From Clostridia bacterium (GTDB taxonomy: Bacteria; Bacillota; Clostridia; Christensenellales; Aristaeellaceae), in NCBI GenBank assembly GCA_017397765.1, contig JAFQIB010000024.1, forward strand, positions 1-42,493: a stretch of 42,493 bases of DNA, read 5' to 3'. The notes below the pieces were generated by a model. It was not told where the DNA came from. It searched no databases and saw only the letters and a list, made by a program, of their open reading frames with translations. Positions 1 to 7,400 of this stretch are shown here, piece by piece. Position 1 is the stretch's first letter. Each line of letters starts with the position of its first letter. The translations under genes were made by a program, and so were the position numbers.

Positions 1-2
1 GC

Positions 3-41
3 CCCCGCGAGGCCATTGCAAAGGAGTACGACTCCGGGTAA
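3..41 (+). CDS. Possible C-terminal tail of an upstream gene (partial)
   Basis: Frame 3 is open from the window edge and ends at TAA (39-41), giving the tail PREAIAKEYDSG. The codons (CGC, GAG, AAG, TAC, GAC, TCC) match the bias of the confident genes here. Two strong hairpins follow (70-118 and 128-153), as expected after a gene end. Twelve residues are too few to name a family, and frames 1 and 2 are also open at the edge, so this is a weak call. Confidence 0.3.
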   Translation, partial: PREAIAKEYDSG

Positions 42-69
42 AGACGAGATTGGAGAGGCGGGGGAGAGT

Positions 70-118
70 CCAGAGAGGGGTGGCAATCGATGGGCTGATG
101 TTTGACACCCCTCTCTGG
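70..118. repeat. 13-bp perfect inverted repeat
   Basis: Positions 70-82 (CCAGAGAGGGGTG) are exactly complementary to 106-118, with a 23-nt loop. There is no T-run after it, so it is not a classic intrinsic terminator. It lies just after the possible gene end at 41. Confidence 0.6.
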
Positions 119-127
119 CCCTCTTTG

Positions 128-153
128 CTTCTTTCTCGGGACCGAGAAAGAAG
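128..153. repeat. Near-perfect 12-bp palindrome
   Basis: CTTCTTTCTCGG (128-139) and CCGAGAAAGAAG (142-153) are separated by only two bases. As RNA this would fold into a long pyrimidine/purine hairpin with a 4-nt loop. It follows the inverted repeat at 70-118 directly. Confidence 0.6.
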
Positions 154-541
154 ATCTCTCACAAGTGACCTGCCATAAAGATACAAACATCTAACGATCG
201 CACATCTCTACAAATCCCAGTTTGTCTCGCTCGCCCAATTCCTCCAAAACAGACAAGCAGCCCTGATGCTGCGCAATCACGCAGCGCTCCCACCGCTCGC
301 CTTTATCCACGGCAGCCTCATTGTGACATCCCACGAAGGGCGGCCCCTGTTTGCATCATTCACATGGCATGCCGGCGCTTTTCCGGCGGCCTGTGTGGCG
401 AAAAAACCTGTTATACAGCAAATATTCGCCTTTTTGCAGGGCAAAGAGGTGCGTTGCCTGCGTTTGGCATGTGATATCCGGAAAATAGGCTGCCGGATTG
501 CCAAGGTTGGTGAAAACGTTCGCAATTTCTGATTTTCCCCC
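154..541. other. Intergenic stretch without a convincing gene
   Basis: The 88-codon ORF at 266-532 has no ribosome binding site, an atypical composition and no recognisable domain. The only notable content is the segment 204-226, which matches 32595-32617 at 22 of 23 bases (see the REP-like entry there). The prs promoter begins at 542. Confidence 0.6.
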
Positions 542-570
542 TTTTCATAACGATGAAAATGCTGTATAAT
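542..570 (+). promoter_or_regulatory. Sigma-A type promoter of the PRPP synthase gene
   Basis: -35 TTTTCA (542-547), 17-bp spacer, -10 TATAAT (565-570). Transcription would begin near 577, giving a leader of about 73 nt. The same TTTTCA-N17-TATAAT arrangement occurs ahead of rimO. Confidence 0.7.
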
Positions 571-649
571 AGTCGGTGGGAACGTTTTCGTTCTGCCTGA
601 CTGACGATGCAAACAGATGCGACCAACATACGGAATGAGGTAATTCGGC

Positions 650-1867
650 GTGACTGATTTCGTGAGCACCTGGAATGAGGAGTCCTTTCTGACTACCCCT
701 GTGGGCCCGCTGGGCCTGATTGCCATGCGAGGTACGGAGGAAATTGCCGGCAAGGTGAACCAATGGCTGCTGATGTGGCGTAAGCACACGGAGGCAACGA
801 TGCCCGGCGATATGACGACAACCCCCGGCATGGGCCGCGATGACTTTCTTGTGCGGACGTCCTGCCCCCGTTTTGGCAACGGCGAAGGCAAGGGCCTGAT
901 CAAGGATTCTGTCCGCGGTCTGGACCTGTACATCCTTTGTGACGTGGGTGCATACAACTGCACCTATGACATGTACGGGCAGAAGGTCCCCATGTCTCCG
1001 GACGATCACTACATGGATCTGAAGCGCACCATTGCTGCCGTGGGCGGCAAGGCCAAGCGCATCACGGTCATCATGCCGATGCTCTACGGCGGCCGTCAGC
1101 ACCGCCGCGCCAGCCGCGAGTCCCTGGACTGCGCGCTGATGCTGCAGGAGCTGGAGCGCATGGGTGTGAACAACATCATCACCTTTGACGCCCATGATCC
1201 CCGCGTGCAGAACGCCACGCCCGAGGGCGGCTTTGAAAATGTGATGCCCTCCTACCAGATCTTCAAGGCCCTGCTGAAGAAGGAAAAGGCCCTTCAGCTG
1301 GACAAGGAGCACCTGATGATCGTCTCTCCCGACGAGGGCGCGCTGGACCGCAACATCTTCTATGCCTCCGTGCTGGGCGTGGATATGGGCATGTTCTACA
1401 AGCGCCGTGACTATACCCGCATCGTCAATGGCCGCAATCCCATCGTCGCCCACGAGTACATGGGCAATGATGTGGACGGCAAGGATGTGTTCGTGGCGGA
1501 TGATATCCTCTCCTCCGGCGAATCCATGATTGATGTGGCCCGCAACCTGAAGTCCCGCAACGCCAACCGCATCTTTGCGGCGGTCACCTTCCCCCTCTTC
1601 ACCAACGGCCTGGAGCTGTACAACAAGGCATACGAGGAAGGCCTGATCGACGGCGTGATCTCCACCAACCTGACCTACCGCACCCCCGAGCTGCAGGCGG
1701 CTCCCTGGTTCATTGAGGCGGATATGTCCAAGTATATCTCCTACATCATCGCCACCCTGAACCATGACCGGTCCCTGTCCAAGCTGCTGTCTCCCTCCGA
1801 CCGCATTGCGGCTCTGAAGGCCCGCTACGAGCAGGAGCAGGTGGCCAACGGTATCAAGCTGGTGTAA
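650..1867 (+). CDS. prs: Ribose-phosphate pyrophosphokinase (PRPP synthase), long type
   Basis: Makes 5-phosphoribosyl-1-pyrophosphate from ribose-5-phosphate and ATP for purine, pyrimidine, histidine, tryptophan and NAD synthesis; cytosolic. At 405 residues it belongs to the long clostridial form rather than the usual 310-320 residue enzyme, the extra length being mostly N-terminal. The flexible catalytic region is visible near residues 146-162 (YGGRQHRRASRES), and the PRPP-binding loop at 282-292 reads VADDILSSGES instead of the usual DD-x3-TGGT. The stretch ITFDAHDPRVQ matches the family's conserved Asp/His segment. The start is GTG at 650, chosen because GGAATGAGG lies about 9 nt upstream and the conserved N-terminus begins there. 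It is a single-gene unit between its own promoter and the terminator at 1965. Family assignment is very secure. Confidence 0.95.
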   Translation: MTDFVSTWNEESFLTTPVGPLGLIAMRGTEEIAGKVNQWLLMWRKHTEATMPGDMTTTPGMGRDDFLVRTSCPRFGNGEGKGLIKDSVRGLDLYILCDVGAYNCTYDMYGQKVPMSPDDHYMDLKRTIAAVGGKAKRITVIMPMLYGGRQHRRASRESLDCALMLQELERMGVNNIITFDAHDPRVQNATPEGGFENVMPSYQIFKALLKKEKALQLDKEHLMIVSPDEGALDRNIFYASVLGVDMGMFYKRRDYTRIVNGRNPIVAHEYMGNDVDGKDVFVADDILSSGESMIDVARNLKSRNANRIFAAVTFPLFTNGLELYNKAYEEGLIDGVISTNLTYRTPELQAAPWFIEADMSKYISYIIATLNHDRSLSKLLSPSDRIAALKARYEQEQVANGIKLV

Positions 1868-1964
1868 CGGGGAAGCCGCACAGGAAAAAGGATGAACAGG
1901 GCGGCGCAGCCCTTCGCTTGCAATCCTCCCTGAAATTGATTTGCGGCGGACAATGAAACAATCC

Positions 1965-1999
1965 GAACCCGCAGGCTGGATAAGGCTTGCGGGTTCTTT
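1965..1999 (+). terminator. Intrinsic terminator after prs
   Basis: GAACCCGCAGGCT (1965-1977) pairs with GGCTTGCGGGTTC (1984-1996), including G-U pairs, over a 6-nt loop, and is followed by TTT. It lies about 100 nt after the prs stop. Confidence 0.75.
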
Positions 2000-2123
2000 G
2001 TATTTGCTTCGGCAGGCTGGAGAAAATTGATTCCGGTGGGGGAAAACGTTGGCAGCAGCCTGTCGCAGCGGCCTGGAAAGCGCGGTAAAGCCGTCGGGGC
2101 AAAAGCTGTCCGGCGCGCCCCCC

Positions 2124-2152
2124 TTCCCAAATCGGCGGATTTATGGTAAACT
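2124..2152 (+). promoter_or_regulatory. Probable extended -10 promoter of ftsY
   Basis: TGG-TAAACT (-10 at 2147-2152) with an extended TGn element, 17 bp from a weak -35 TTCCCA (2124-2129). Start of transcription would be near 2159, only about 23 nt before the ATG. Confidence 0.45.
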
Positions 2153-2181
2153 GATATGGACTATCTGACAGGAGGAAGCTT

Positions 2182-3090
2182 ATGTCTGAAAAGAAGGGGC
2201 TTTTTGCCCGTTTGCGCGAAGGTCTCAGCAAGACCCGCGATCAGCTGACCGGCCGTGTGGATACGCTGGTCAAGGAGACCCGCAAGATTGACGAGGATTT
2301 TTATGAGGAGCTGGAGGATATCCTGCTCCTGTCCGACTGCGGCATGAAGGCCACCATGGCCATCATGGATGAGCTGCGTGCCCGTGTGGAGAAGGATAAG
2401 GTCAAGGATGCGGAGGAAGCCCGCAGCATCCTCAAGCAGATCATGATCGAGCAGATGGATATTCCCCGTCCGCCGCTGCGCTGGCCCATGGTGATGATGG
2501 TGGTGGGCGTGAACGGCGTGGGCAAGACGACCACCATCGGCAAGCTGGCGCTGCGCTTCCAGTCCATTGGGCGGCGCATCATCCTCTGCGCGGCAGACAC
2601 CTTCCGTGCCGCGGCGGCAGAGCAGCTGACCGTCTGGGCTCAGCGGGCCCGCGTGCCGATCGTCAAGCATGCCGAGGGCGCTGATCCTGCGGCGGTGGTG
2701 TTTGACGGCATCAAGTCCGCCAAATCCCAGGGCGCGGATCTGCTGATCGTGGATACCGCCGGCCGTCTGCATAACAAGAAGAACCTGATGGATGAGCTGA
2801 ACAAGATGCGCCGCGTGATCGACCGGGAATGGGCCGAAGCGGAGGTGCGCTGCATGCTGGTGCTGGACGCCACCACCGGCCAGAACGGCCTGGCCCAGGC
2901 CCGCGCCTTCAAGGAGGTTTGCGAGGTGGGCGGCATCATCCTGACCAAGCTGGACGGCACGGCCAAGGGCGGCATTGCGCTGGCCATCCGTCAGGAGCTG
3001 GAGGTGCCGGTCTGGTATATCGGCGTGGGCGAGGGCATTGACGACCTGCAGCCCTTCAACGCCAAAGAATTCGTCGAAGCCCTGTTCTAA
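2182..3090 (+). CDS. ftsY: Signal recognition particle receptor FtsY
   Basis: SRP-type GTPase that docks ribosome-SRP (Ffh) complexes at the membrane for co-translational insertion. The 302 residues comprise the NG domain with almost no acidic A domain, as in many Gram-positive FtsY proteins. The N-terminal helical bundle is followed by the P-loop [10 protein letters not shown] (109-118), the DTFRAAA motif, G3 DTAGR (191-195) and G4 TKLD (255-258) with the closing GTAKGG. The start ATG has a strong AGGAGG about 7 nt upstream. The Ffh partner gene is not in the window. A pair of GC-rich direct repeats follows the stop, so it is probably monocistronic. Ffh itself is excluded because no methionine-rich M domain is present. 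Confidence 0.97.
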   Translation: MSEKKGLFARLREGLSKTRDQLTGRVDTLVKETRKIDEDFYEELEDILLLSDCGMKATMAIMDELRARVEKDKVKDAEEARSILKQIMIEQMDIPRPPLRWPMVMMVVGVNGVGKTTTIGKLALRFQSIGRRIILCAADTFRAAAAEQLTVWAQRARVPIVKHAEGADPAAVVFDGIKSAKSQGADLLIVDTAGRLHNKKNLMDELNKMRRVIDREWAEAEVRCMLVLDATTGQNGLAQARAFKEVCEVGGIILTKLDGTAKGGIALAIRQELEVPVWYIGVGEGIDDLQPFNAKEFVEALF

Positions 3091-3098
3091 GGGCTCTG

Positions 3099-3188
3099 CC
3101 AAGGGCGCTGCCCTTGGAACCCGGCAGGGGGGCGGTGTCCCCCTGCACCCCCAGGCCCAAGGGCGCTGCCCTTGGAACCCGGCAGGGG
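3099..3188. repeat. Two copies of a 32-bp palindromic repeat
   Basis: 3099-3130 and 3157-3188 are identical over 32 bases. Each contains the self-complementary core CCAAGGGCGCTGCCCTTGG followed by AACCCGGCAGGGG, and each GCAGGGG can pair with a downstream CCCCTGC. A degenerate third unit (AAGGGTCTTCGACCCTT) lies near 3212-3228. It begins immediately after ftsY and could act as its transcription end. Confidence 0.8.
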
Positions 3189-3545
3189 CTTACGCCGCCC
3201 CTGCACCGGCGCAAGGGTCTTCGACCCTTGACCCATTTCGCGGCGGAGCTGGGCGGTTTTGGCGGGGAGTGTGTGCGTGCGGCTGGGAGTGGATGCGGCG
3301 TTGTGGGCCGCGCTCGCTGTCGCGCGGGCTATGCGGATGAGCGGTTGTGAGGCTGGAAAGGCTTTCTCTGGAGAGGGCTTGCTGCCTGCTTTCATCTCCG
3401 CGCCAAAAGGCTCCTTTCTTGAGGGAGCTGGGTTCGTGCGCGGATGGGACATCTGCGAGCGAGGATGGAGGGAGCTCCACCGGAGGAGATCGGTTGGTTG
3501 ATTCCTTTTCTTGGGGACGCAAGCAAAGGAGGCGTCTGTGAAACC
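3189..3545. other. Gene-free region with decayed REP-like sequence
   Basis: No ORF here has a ribosome binding site or recognisable product. The part around 3410-3500 contains GAGGGAGCTGG and GGAGGGAGCTCC, resembling the REP-like unit at 18437-18532 but too diverged to align fully. No clear promoter for the downstream permease was found. Confidence 0.4.
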
Positions 3546-4727
3546 ATGAAGCAATTGCCCTGGAAAATCTGTCTGCGGGCGGGCGTCACCGTTGTGCTGG
3601 TGTACCTTGCCTGCCATTACTGGTCTGCCTTCGTTCATGTGCTGGGGGTGGCCTTGTCGGCTGCCTCGCCGCTGCTTGTCGGTGGGGTGATTGCCTATCT
3701 GGCCAACATCCTCATGTCGACCTACGAGCGGCATTTCTTTGTGAAGCGCAAGAAGCCGATCTACGGAAAGCTGCGCCGGCCGGTGTGCATGGCGCTGGCC
3801 TTCCTGACGGTGGTGCTGGCGGTGGTCTGGATGCTGACGACCGTCCTGCCCGAGCTGGCCCGCTGCGTGGAAATGATTATTGCCGGGCTGCCCGGGGCTT
3901 TGACGAAGGCCTACAATTATCTGGATGAGAAGATCCAGCTGGGCGCGCTGCTCAAGGATATGAACCTGACAGTGCCCGGTGCGGACTTTGACTGGCGCAG
4001 CGCCATCACCAACACGGTCAGCTTCATCATGACCGGCGTGGGCGGCGTGGTGGGCGCGGCAGCGACGGCGGTGTCCGGCGTGGTTTCCACCGTGGCGACA
4101 CTCTTCATTGCTGTGGTTTTCTCCATCTATCTGCTGGCGGGCAAGGAGCATATCGGCGGTCAGCTGCTGCAGGTGATGCGCACCTATCTGGGCGACAAGC
4201 TGACGGACCGCATCGTCTATGTCCTGAAGGTGGTGGACGATTCCTTCCACTCCTTCATTGTCGGCCAGTGCACCGAGGCGCTGATCCTGGGCGCCATGTG
4301 CTTTGTGGGCATGATGGTCTTTGGCTTTGACTATGCGCCCACCATCTCCATTCTGGTTGGCTTTACCGCGCTGATCCCCGTGGCCGGCGCCTACATTGCA
4401 GGCGTGGCCGGCGCGTTCATGATCTTTGTCAACAGCCCGCTGGAGGCTTTGCTGTTCGTGGTGTTCCTGGTGGTGCTGCAGCAGGTGGAGGGCAATCTGG
4501 TCTTCCCCCGCGTGGTGGGCTCGTCCATCGGGCTGCCGGGCGTGTGGGTGCTGGCGGCGGTCACTGTCGGCGGCGGCGTCCTGGGGATTCCCGGCATGCT
4601 GATCGGCGTGCCGCTGGCAAGCGCGGCCTACCGGCTGCTGAGCCGCGACGCCCGGGCCCGCGGGATGGGCAAATCCCTTTTCGATATGCCCCATGAGGCC
4701 AAACGGAAAAACCCGCTCTTCAAATGA
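3546..4727 (+). CDS. AI-2E family (UPF0118) membrane permease
   Basis: Polytopic membrane protein of 393 residues from the AI-2E transporter family, whose members export small molecules such as autoinducer-2 or act as sodium/proton antiporters; the substrate here cannot be told. Hydrophobic segments alternate with a large central loop, about eight membrane passes in total. The family's C-terminal signature is visible in segments such as LIPVAGAYIAGV, VVLQQVEGNLVFPRVVG and GIPGMLIGVPLA. The frame is open back to an ATG at 3444, but ATG 3546 fits the family N-terminus and has AAAGGAGG upstream, though at a rather long spacing of about 13 nt. The methyltransferase gene follows after 47 nt, so the two are probably cotranscribed. 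Confidence 0.85.
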   Translation: MKQLPWKICLRAGVTVVLVYLACHYWSAFVHVLGVALSAASPLLVGGVIAYLANILMSTYERHFFVKRKKPIYGKLRRPVCMALAFLTVVLAVVWMLTTVLPELARCVEMIIAGLPGALTKAYNYLDEKIQLGALLKDMNLTVPGADFDWRSAITNTVSFIMTGVGGVVGAAATAVSGVVSTVATLFIAVVFSIYLLAGKEHIGGQLLQVMRTYLGDKLTDRIVYVLKVVDDSFHSFIVGQCTEALILGAMCFVGMMVFGFDYAPTISILVGFTALIPVAGAYIAGVAGAFMIFVNSPLEALLFVVFLVVLQQVEGNLVFPRVVGSSIGLPGVWVLAAVTVGGGVLGIPGMLIGVPLASAAYRLLSRDARARGMGKSLFDMPHEAKRKNPLFK

Positions 4728-4774
4728 CACGGCCGGGCATGCCCGGACAGTTCCTGCAAACACGGAGGTATCCT

Positions 4775-5500
4775 ATGCCATCGCTTTCTCCCTATCGGTC
4801 CGATCTGGACTATGCCTATGCGCCGGGGATGTTCCCGGCAATGGAATGCCTGCTGCACCGGCCTGATCTGGCCCGGCGCGTGCTGCTGCATACCAAAGCT
4901 GCCGGAACGGAGGGCGCTCAGCGGCTGATTGAGCTGGCGGGCAAATGCCATGTCCGGGTGGAGGAAGCAGACCGGGCGCTGGGGCGCATTTCCGGCAAGG
5001 AAAACTGCTTTGCCGCGGCGGTCTTTGAGAAATTCGACGATCTCCTGGACGCCCAGAAGCCCCATGTGGTGCTGCACAATCCCTCGGACTGCGGCAATGT
5101 GGGCACGATCCTGCGCACCTCCCTGGGCTTCGGCGTGGAGGATGTGGCGCTGATCCGGCCCTGCGTGGACGTGTTTGATCCCCGGGTGGTGCGTGCCAGC
5201 ATGGGCAGCATGTTCCAGCTGCGCATCCATGTGTATGATACCTTCGACCAGTACCGGCTGGCGTATCCGGAGCATATGCTCTACCCCTTCATGCTGGACG
5301 GCTCGAAGTCCCTGCCGGACGTGCTGGCAGGGGAGGTACCGGCGCGCTGGTCGCTCATTTTCGGCAACGAGGGCAGCGGCCTTCCTGCGGAATTTGCAGC
5401 GATGGGACAGCCGGTCCGCATCCCCTCCAATGAGCGCATCGACTCCCTGAACCTCTCCATCGCAGCGGCGATCGGCGTCTATGGCTTTACCCGGAAATGA
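4775..5500 (+). CDS. TrmH/SpoU-family RNA 2'-O-methyltransferase
   Basis: SPOUT-class methyltransferase, predicted to use S-adenosylmethionine to methylate a ribose 2'-OH of tRNA or rRNA. The three family motifs are visible: motif 1 as NPSDCGNVGTILRT from residue 102, motif 2 as FGNEGSGLP (196-204), and motif 3 as IPSNERIDSLNLSIAAAIG near the C-terminus. The N-terminal 90 residues would be the substrate-binding part. The frame is open from an ATG at 4724 that overlaps the permease stop, but ATG 4775 has GGAGG 6 nt upstream and is preferred, giving 241 residues. The target nucleotide cannot be inferred. A composite hairpin repeat starts 29 nt after the stop and its first hairpin may end the transcript. 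Confidence 0.9.
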   Translation: MPSLSPYRSDLDYAYAPGMFPAMECLLHRPDLARRVLLHTKAAGTEGAQRLIELAGKCHVRVEEADRALGRISGKENCFAAAVFEKFDDLLDAQKPHVVLHNPSDCGNVGTILRTSLGFGVEDVALIRPCVDVFDPRVVRASMGSMFQLRIHVYDTFDQYRLAYPEHMLYPFMLDGSKSLPDVLAGEVPARWSLIFGNEGSGLPAEFAAMGQPVRIPSNERIDSLNLSIAAAIGVYGFTRK

Positions 5501-5528
5501 TCCGGCGGGCTTTGGCCGTCAACGAAAT

Positions 5529-5810
5529 AGCAGCGAGCATCCGGATGATCCCGGATGCTCGTTTCAGACTGTCAAAAAACCTCCGGGAGGTGTCGGAGGG
5601 CCCGCAGGCCCTCTGACTGTCATCGTATCCGGGGGCTTTGCCGCCGGGGCGGGGCGTTTTCGGCTTTCAGCCGAAAACATTCCTTACACGGAGGAGCGGC
5701 TGGGAGGGCCTTTCAGACCCGACCAGCGACGGAGTGCAATCCTCGAAAAAGTGCCTAAAGCACTTTTTCGACACGCAGCAGCGAGCATCCGGATGATCCC
5801 GGATGCTCGC
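5529..5810 (+). repeat. Composite hairpin repeat, copy A
   Basis: Flanked by two identical 33-bp direct repeats (5529-5561 and 5777-5809), each of which is itself a hairpin (CGAGCATCCGG / CCGGATGCTCG). Inside are three more stems: GTCGGAGGGC / GCCCTCTGAC (5592-5617), GTTTTCGGCT / AGCCGAAAAC (5656-5678) followed by TTCCTTACACG, and TCGAAAAAGTGC / GCACTTTTTCGA (5743-5771). The same order of modules occurs inverted at 29041-29317 and begins again at 42423. Pairing is kept where bases differ between copies, which suggests a structured RNA or a hairpin-based mobile element. No ORF is shared between the copies. Confidence 0.85.
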
Positions 5811-5898
5811 TTTCATATGGCCCTGCAGGCCGCATGCCCCGGGAGGCCTCCTGCGCGGATGCAGAGGACGGATGCACAGAACATATCGGACAACACAA

Positions 5899-5943
5899 AA
5901 CGGCGCTGACGGGATCGGGACATTGTCCTCCGTCAGCGCCGTT
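5899..5943 (-). terminator. Intrinsic terminator of the MATE operon
   Basis: Perfect 14-bp stem AACGGCGCTGACGG (5899-5912) / CCGTCAGCGCCGTT (5930-5943). Read on the minus strand it ends in GTTTTGTG, 12 nt past the MATE stop. Confidence 0.8.
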
Positions 5944-5954
5944 GTCATATGCGG

Positions 5955-7352
5955 TTAAGCTCTGGCCTCGATCCTGGCCTCCAGGGCGGCCAGCTTCTTC
6001 CTGGCGATGAAGGCGTAGCACAGCATATGTACGCCGAAGGTCACCGCCCAGGAGATGGGATAGGAAACGTAGAGGATGTCCAGCGTGGGGGTGGCGGCAA
6101 AGACCGTCAGAATCCATACCACGCGGAAAAGGCAGGCGCCGGTGAGGCTCACGATCATGGGCATCACCGAGTAGCCCACGCCGCGCAAACTGCCCACCAC
6201 CACGTCCATCAGGCCGCACAGGCAGTACAGCGGCAGCAGGTAGAAGAGCCGCTTCATGCCGTAGTCCAGCACCGAGATGCCGGTGAGGGGGTCCAGTGCA
6301 GCAGGATCATCCAGGTACAGGGAGAGCAGGGGTCTGCCGAACAGGTACATCAGGTTGCCCATCACCAGGCCGATGACTGCCACGGTGCCCAGGCAGACCC
6401 ACACGCTGCGGCGGACGCGCTTGATCTTTCCCGCGCCCAGGTTCTGGCTGGCGAAGGTCAGCGCCGCCTGGTGGATGGCGTTCATCGACGTGTACACGAA
6501 GCCCTCCAGATTGCTGCCGGCGGAGTTGGCCGCCACGACCACCTCGCCGAAGCTGTTCACGGAGGACTGGATCAGCACGTTGGAGATGGAGAACAGGCTG
6601 CCCTGCAACCCGGCGGGCAGGCCGACCCTCGCGATATCGATCAGCTGGCGCTTGTGGATGCGCAGCTCCTGCAGATCCAGATGCACCACGCCGTGGGAGC
6701 GCATCAGGCAGATGACCACCAGCGTTGCGCTCACGGCCTGGGAGGTCACCGTGGCGATGGCGACGCCTGCCACGTTCAGGTGGAAGACGATCACCAGGAT
6801 CAGGTTCAGCACCACGTTGATCACGCCGGCGATGGACAGGTAGATCAGGGGGCGCTTGGTGTCGCCCACGGCGCGGAGGATGGATGCGCCGAAATTGTAG
6901 ATCATGTTGAAGGGCATGCCCAGGAAGTAGATCTTCATGTAGGTGGTGGCCAGGTCGAGGACGGGGTTATCCATCATCCTGAGCAGCGGGCGGCAGAAGA
7001 GGAAGCCTGCTGCGCCCACAACCAGGCCTGCGATGATTGCCAGGGTCATGGCGGTGTGGACGGCCTTGTGGACCTCTGCCGGGTCGTTCGCGCCGAAGGA
7101 CCGGGCCACGGCGACGCTGCCGCCCACGCTCAGGCCGATAAAGACGTTCACCATCAGGTTGATCAGGCTGCCCGTGGAGCCCACGGCGGCCAGGCATTCC
7201 TTGCCGGCCCACCGGCCCACGACCACCATATCTGCGGCGTTGAAGAGCAGCTGCAGGATGCCGGAGGCGATCAGCGGCAGGGAAAACATCAGCACCTTGG
7301 GCAGCAGCGCGCCCTCGGTCATGTTCATTTCATATTTGCTGGAACGTGCCAT
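5955..7352 (-). CDS. MATE family multidrug/metabolite exporter
   Basis: Twelve-helix inner-membrane transporter of the multi-antimicrobial extrusion family, 465 residues, expected to export cationic or organic compounds using a sodium or proton gradient. Two homologous halves are visible, each beginning with a Pro/Gly-rich first helix: near residue 25 (FSLPLIASGILQLLFNAADM) and near residue 250 (RVGLPAGLQGSLFSISNVL). The N-terminal Met-Thr-Glu-Gly segment and the conserved SILRAVGDTKRP loop are typical of clostridial members. The ATG has AAGGAG upstream at good spacing. It is the third gene of the operon headed by the metallophosphoesterase-fold gene, 48 nt after the glucuronidase. The substrate is unknown. 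Confidence 0.92.
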   Translation of the reverse strand: MARSSKYEMNMTEGALLPKVLMFSLPLIASGILQLLFNAADMVVVGRWAGKECLAAVGSTGSLINLMVNVFIGLSVGGSVAVARSFGANDPAEVHKAVHTAMTLAIIAGLVVGAAGFLFCRPLLRMMDNPVLDLATTYMKIYFLGMPFNMIYNFGASILRAVGDTKRPLIYLSIAGVINVVLNLILVIVFHLNVAGVAIATVTSQAVSATLVVICLMRSHGVVHLDLQELRIHKRQLIDIARVGLPAGLQGSLFSISNVLIQSSVNSFGEVVVAANSAGSNLEGFVYTSMNAIHQAALTFASQNLGAGKIKRVRRSVWVCLGTVAVIGLVMGNLMYLFGRPLLSLYLDDPAALDPLTGISVLDYGMKRLFYLLPLYCLCGLMDVVVGSLRGVGYSVMPMIVSLTGACLFRVVWILTVFAATPTLDILYVSYPISWAVTFGVHMLCYAFIARKKLAALEARIEARA

Positions 7353-7400
7353 AACAGCATCTCCTTTGTCAGAGACCGGCCCATGCCGGCGGGGAAGAGA

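Noticed and set aside
1-41. Possible SpoVG C-terminus ahead of prs
   Set aside because: The spoVG-glmU-prs order is known in Firmicutes, but the 12 visible residues do not fit the SpoVG ending and glmU is absent between.
5481-5909. A 142-codon frame through composite repeat copy A
   Set aside because: The frame is not kept in copy B and has no ribosome site; conservation between the copies is in stems, not codons.
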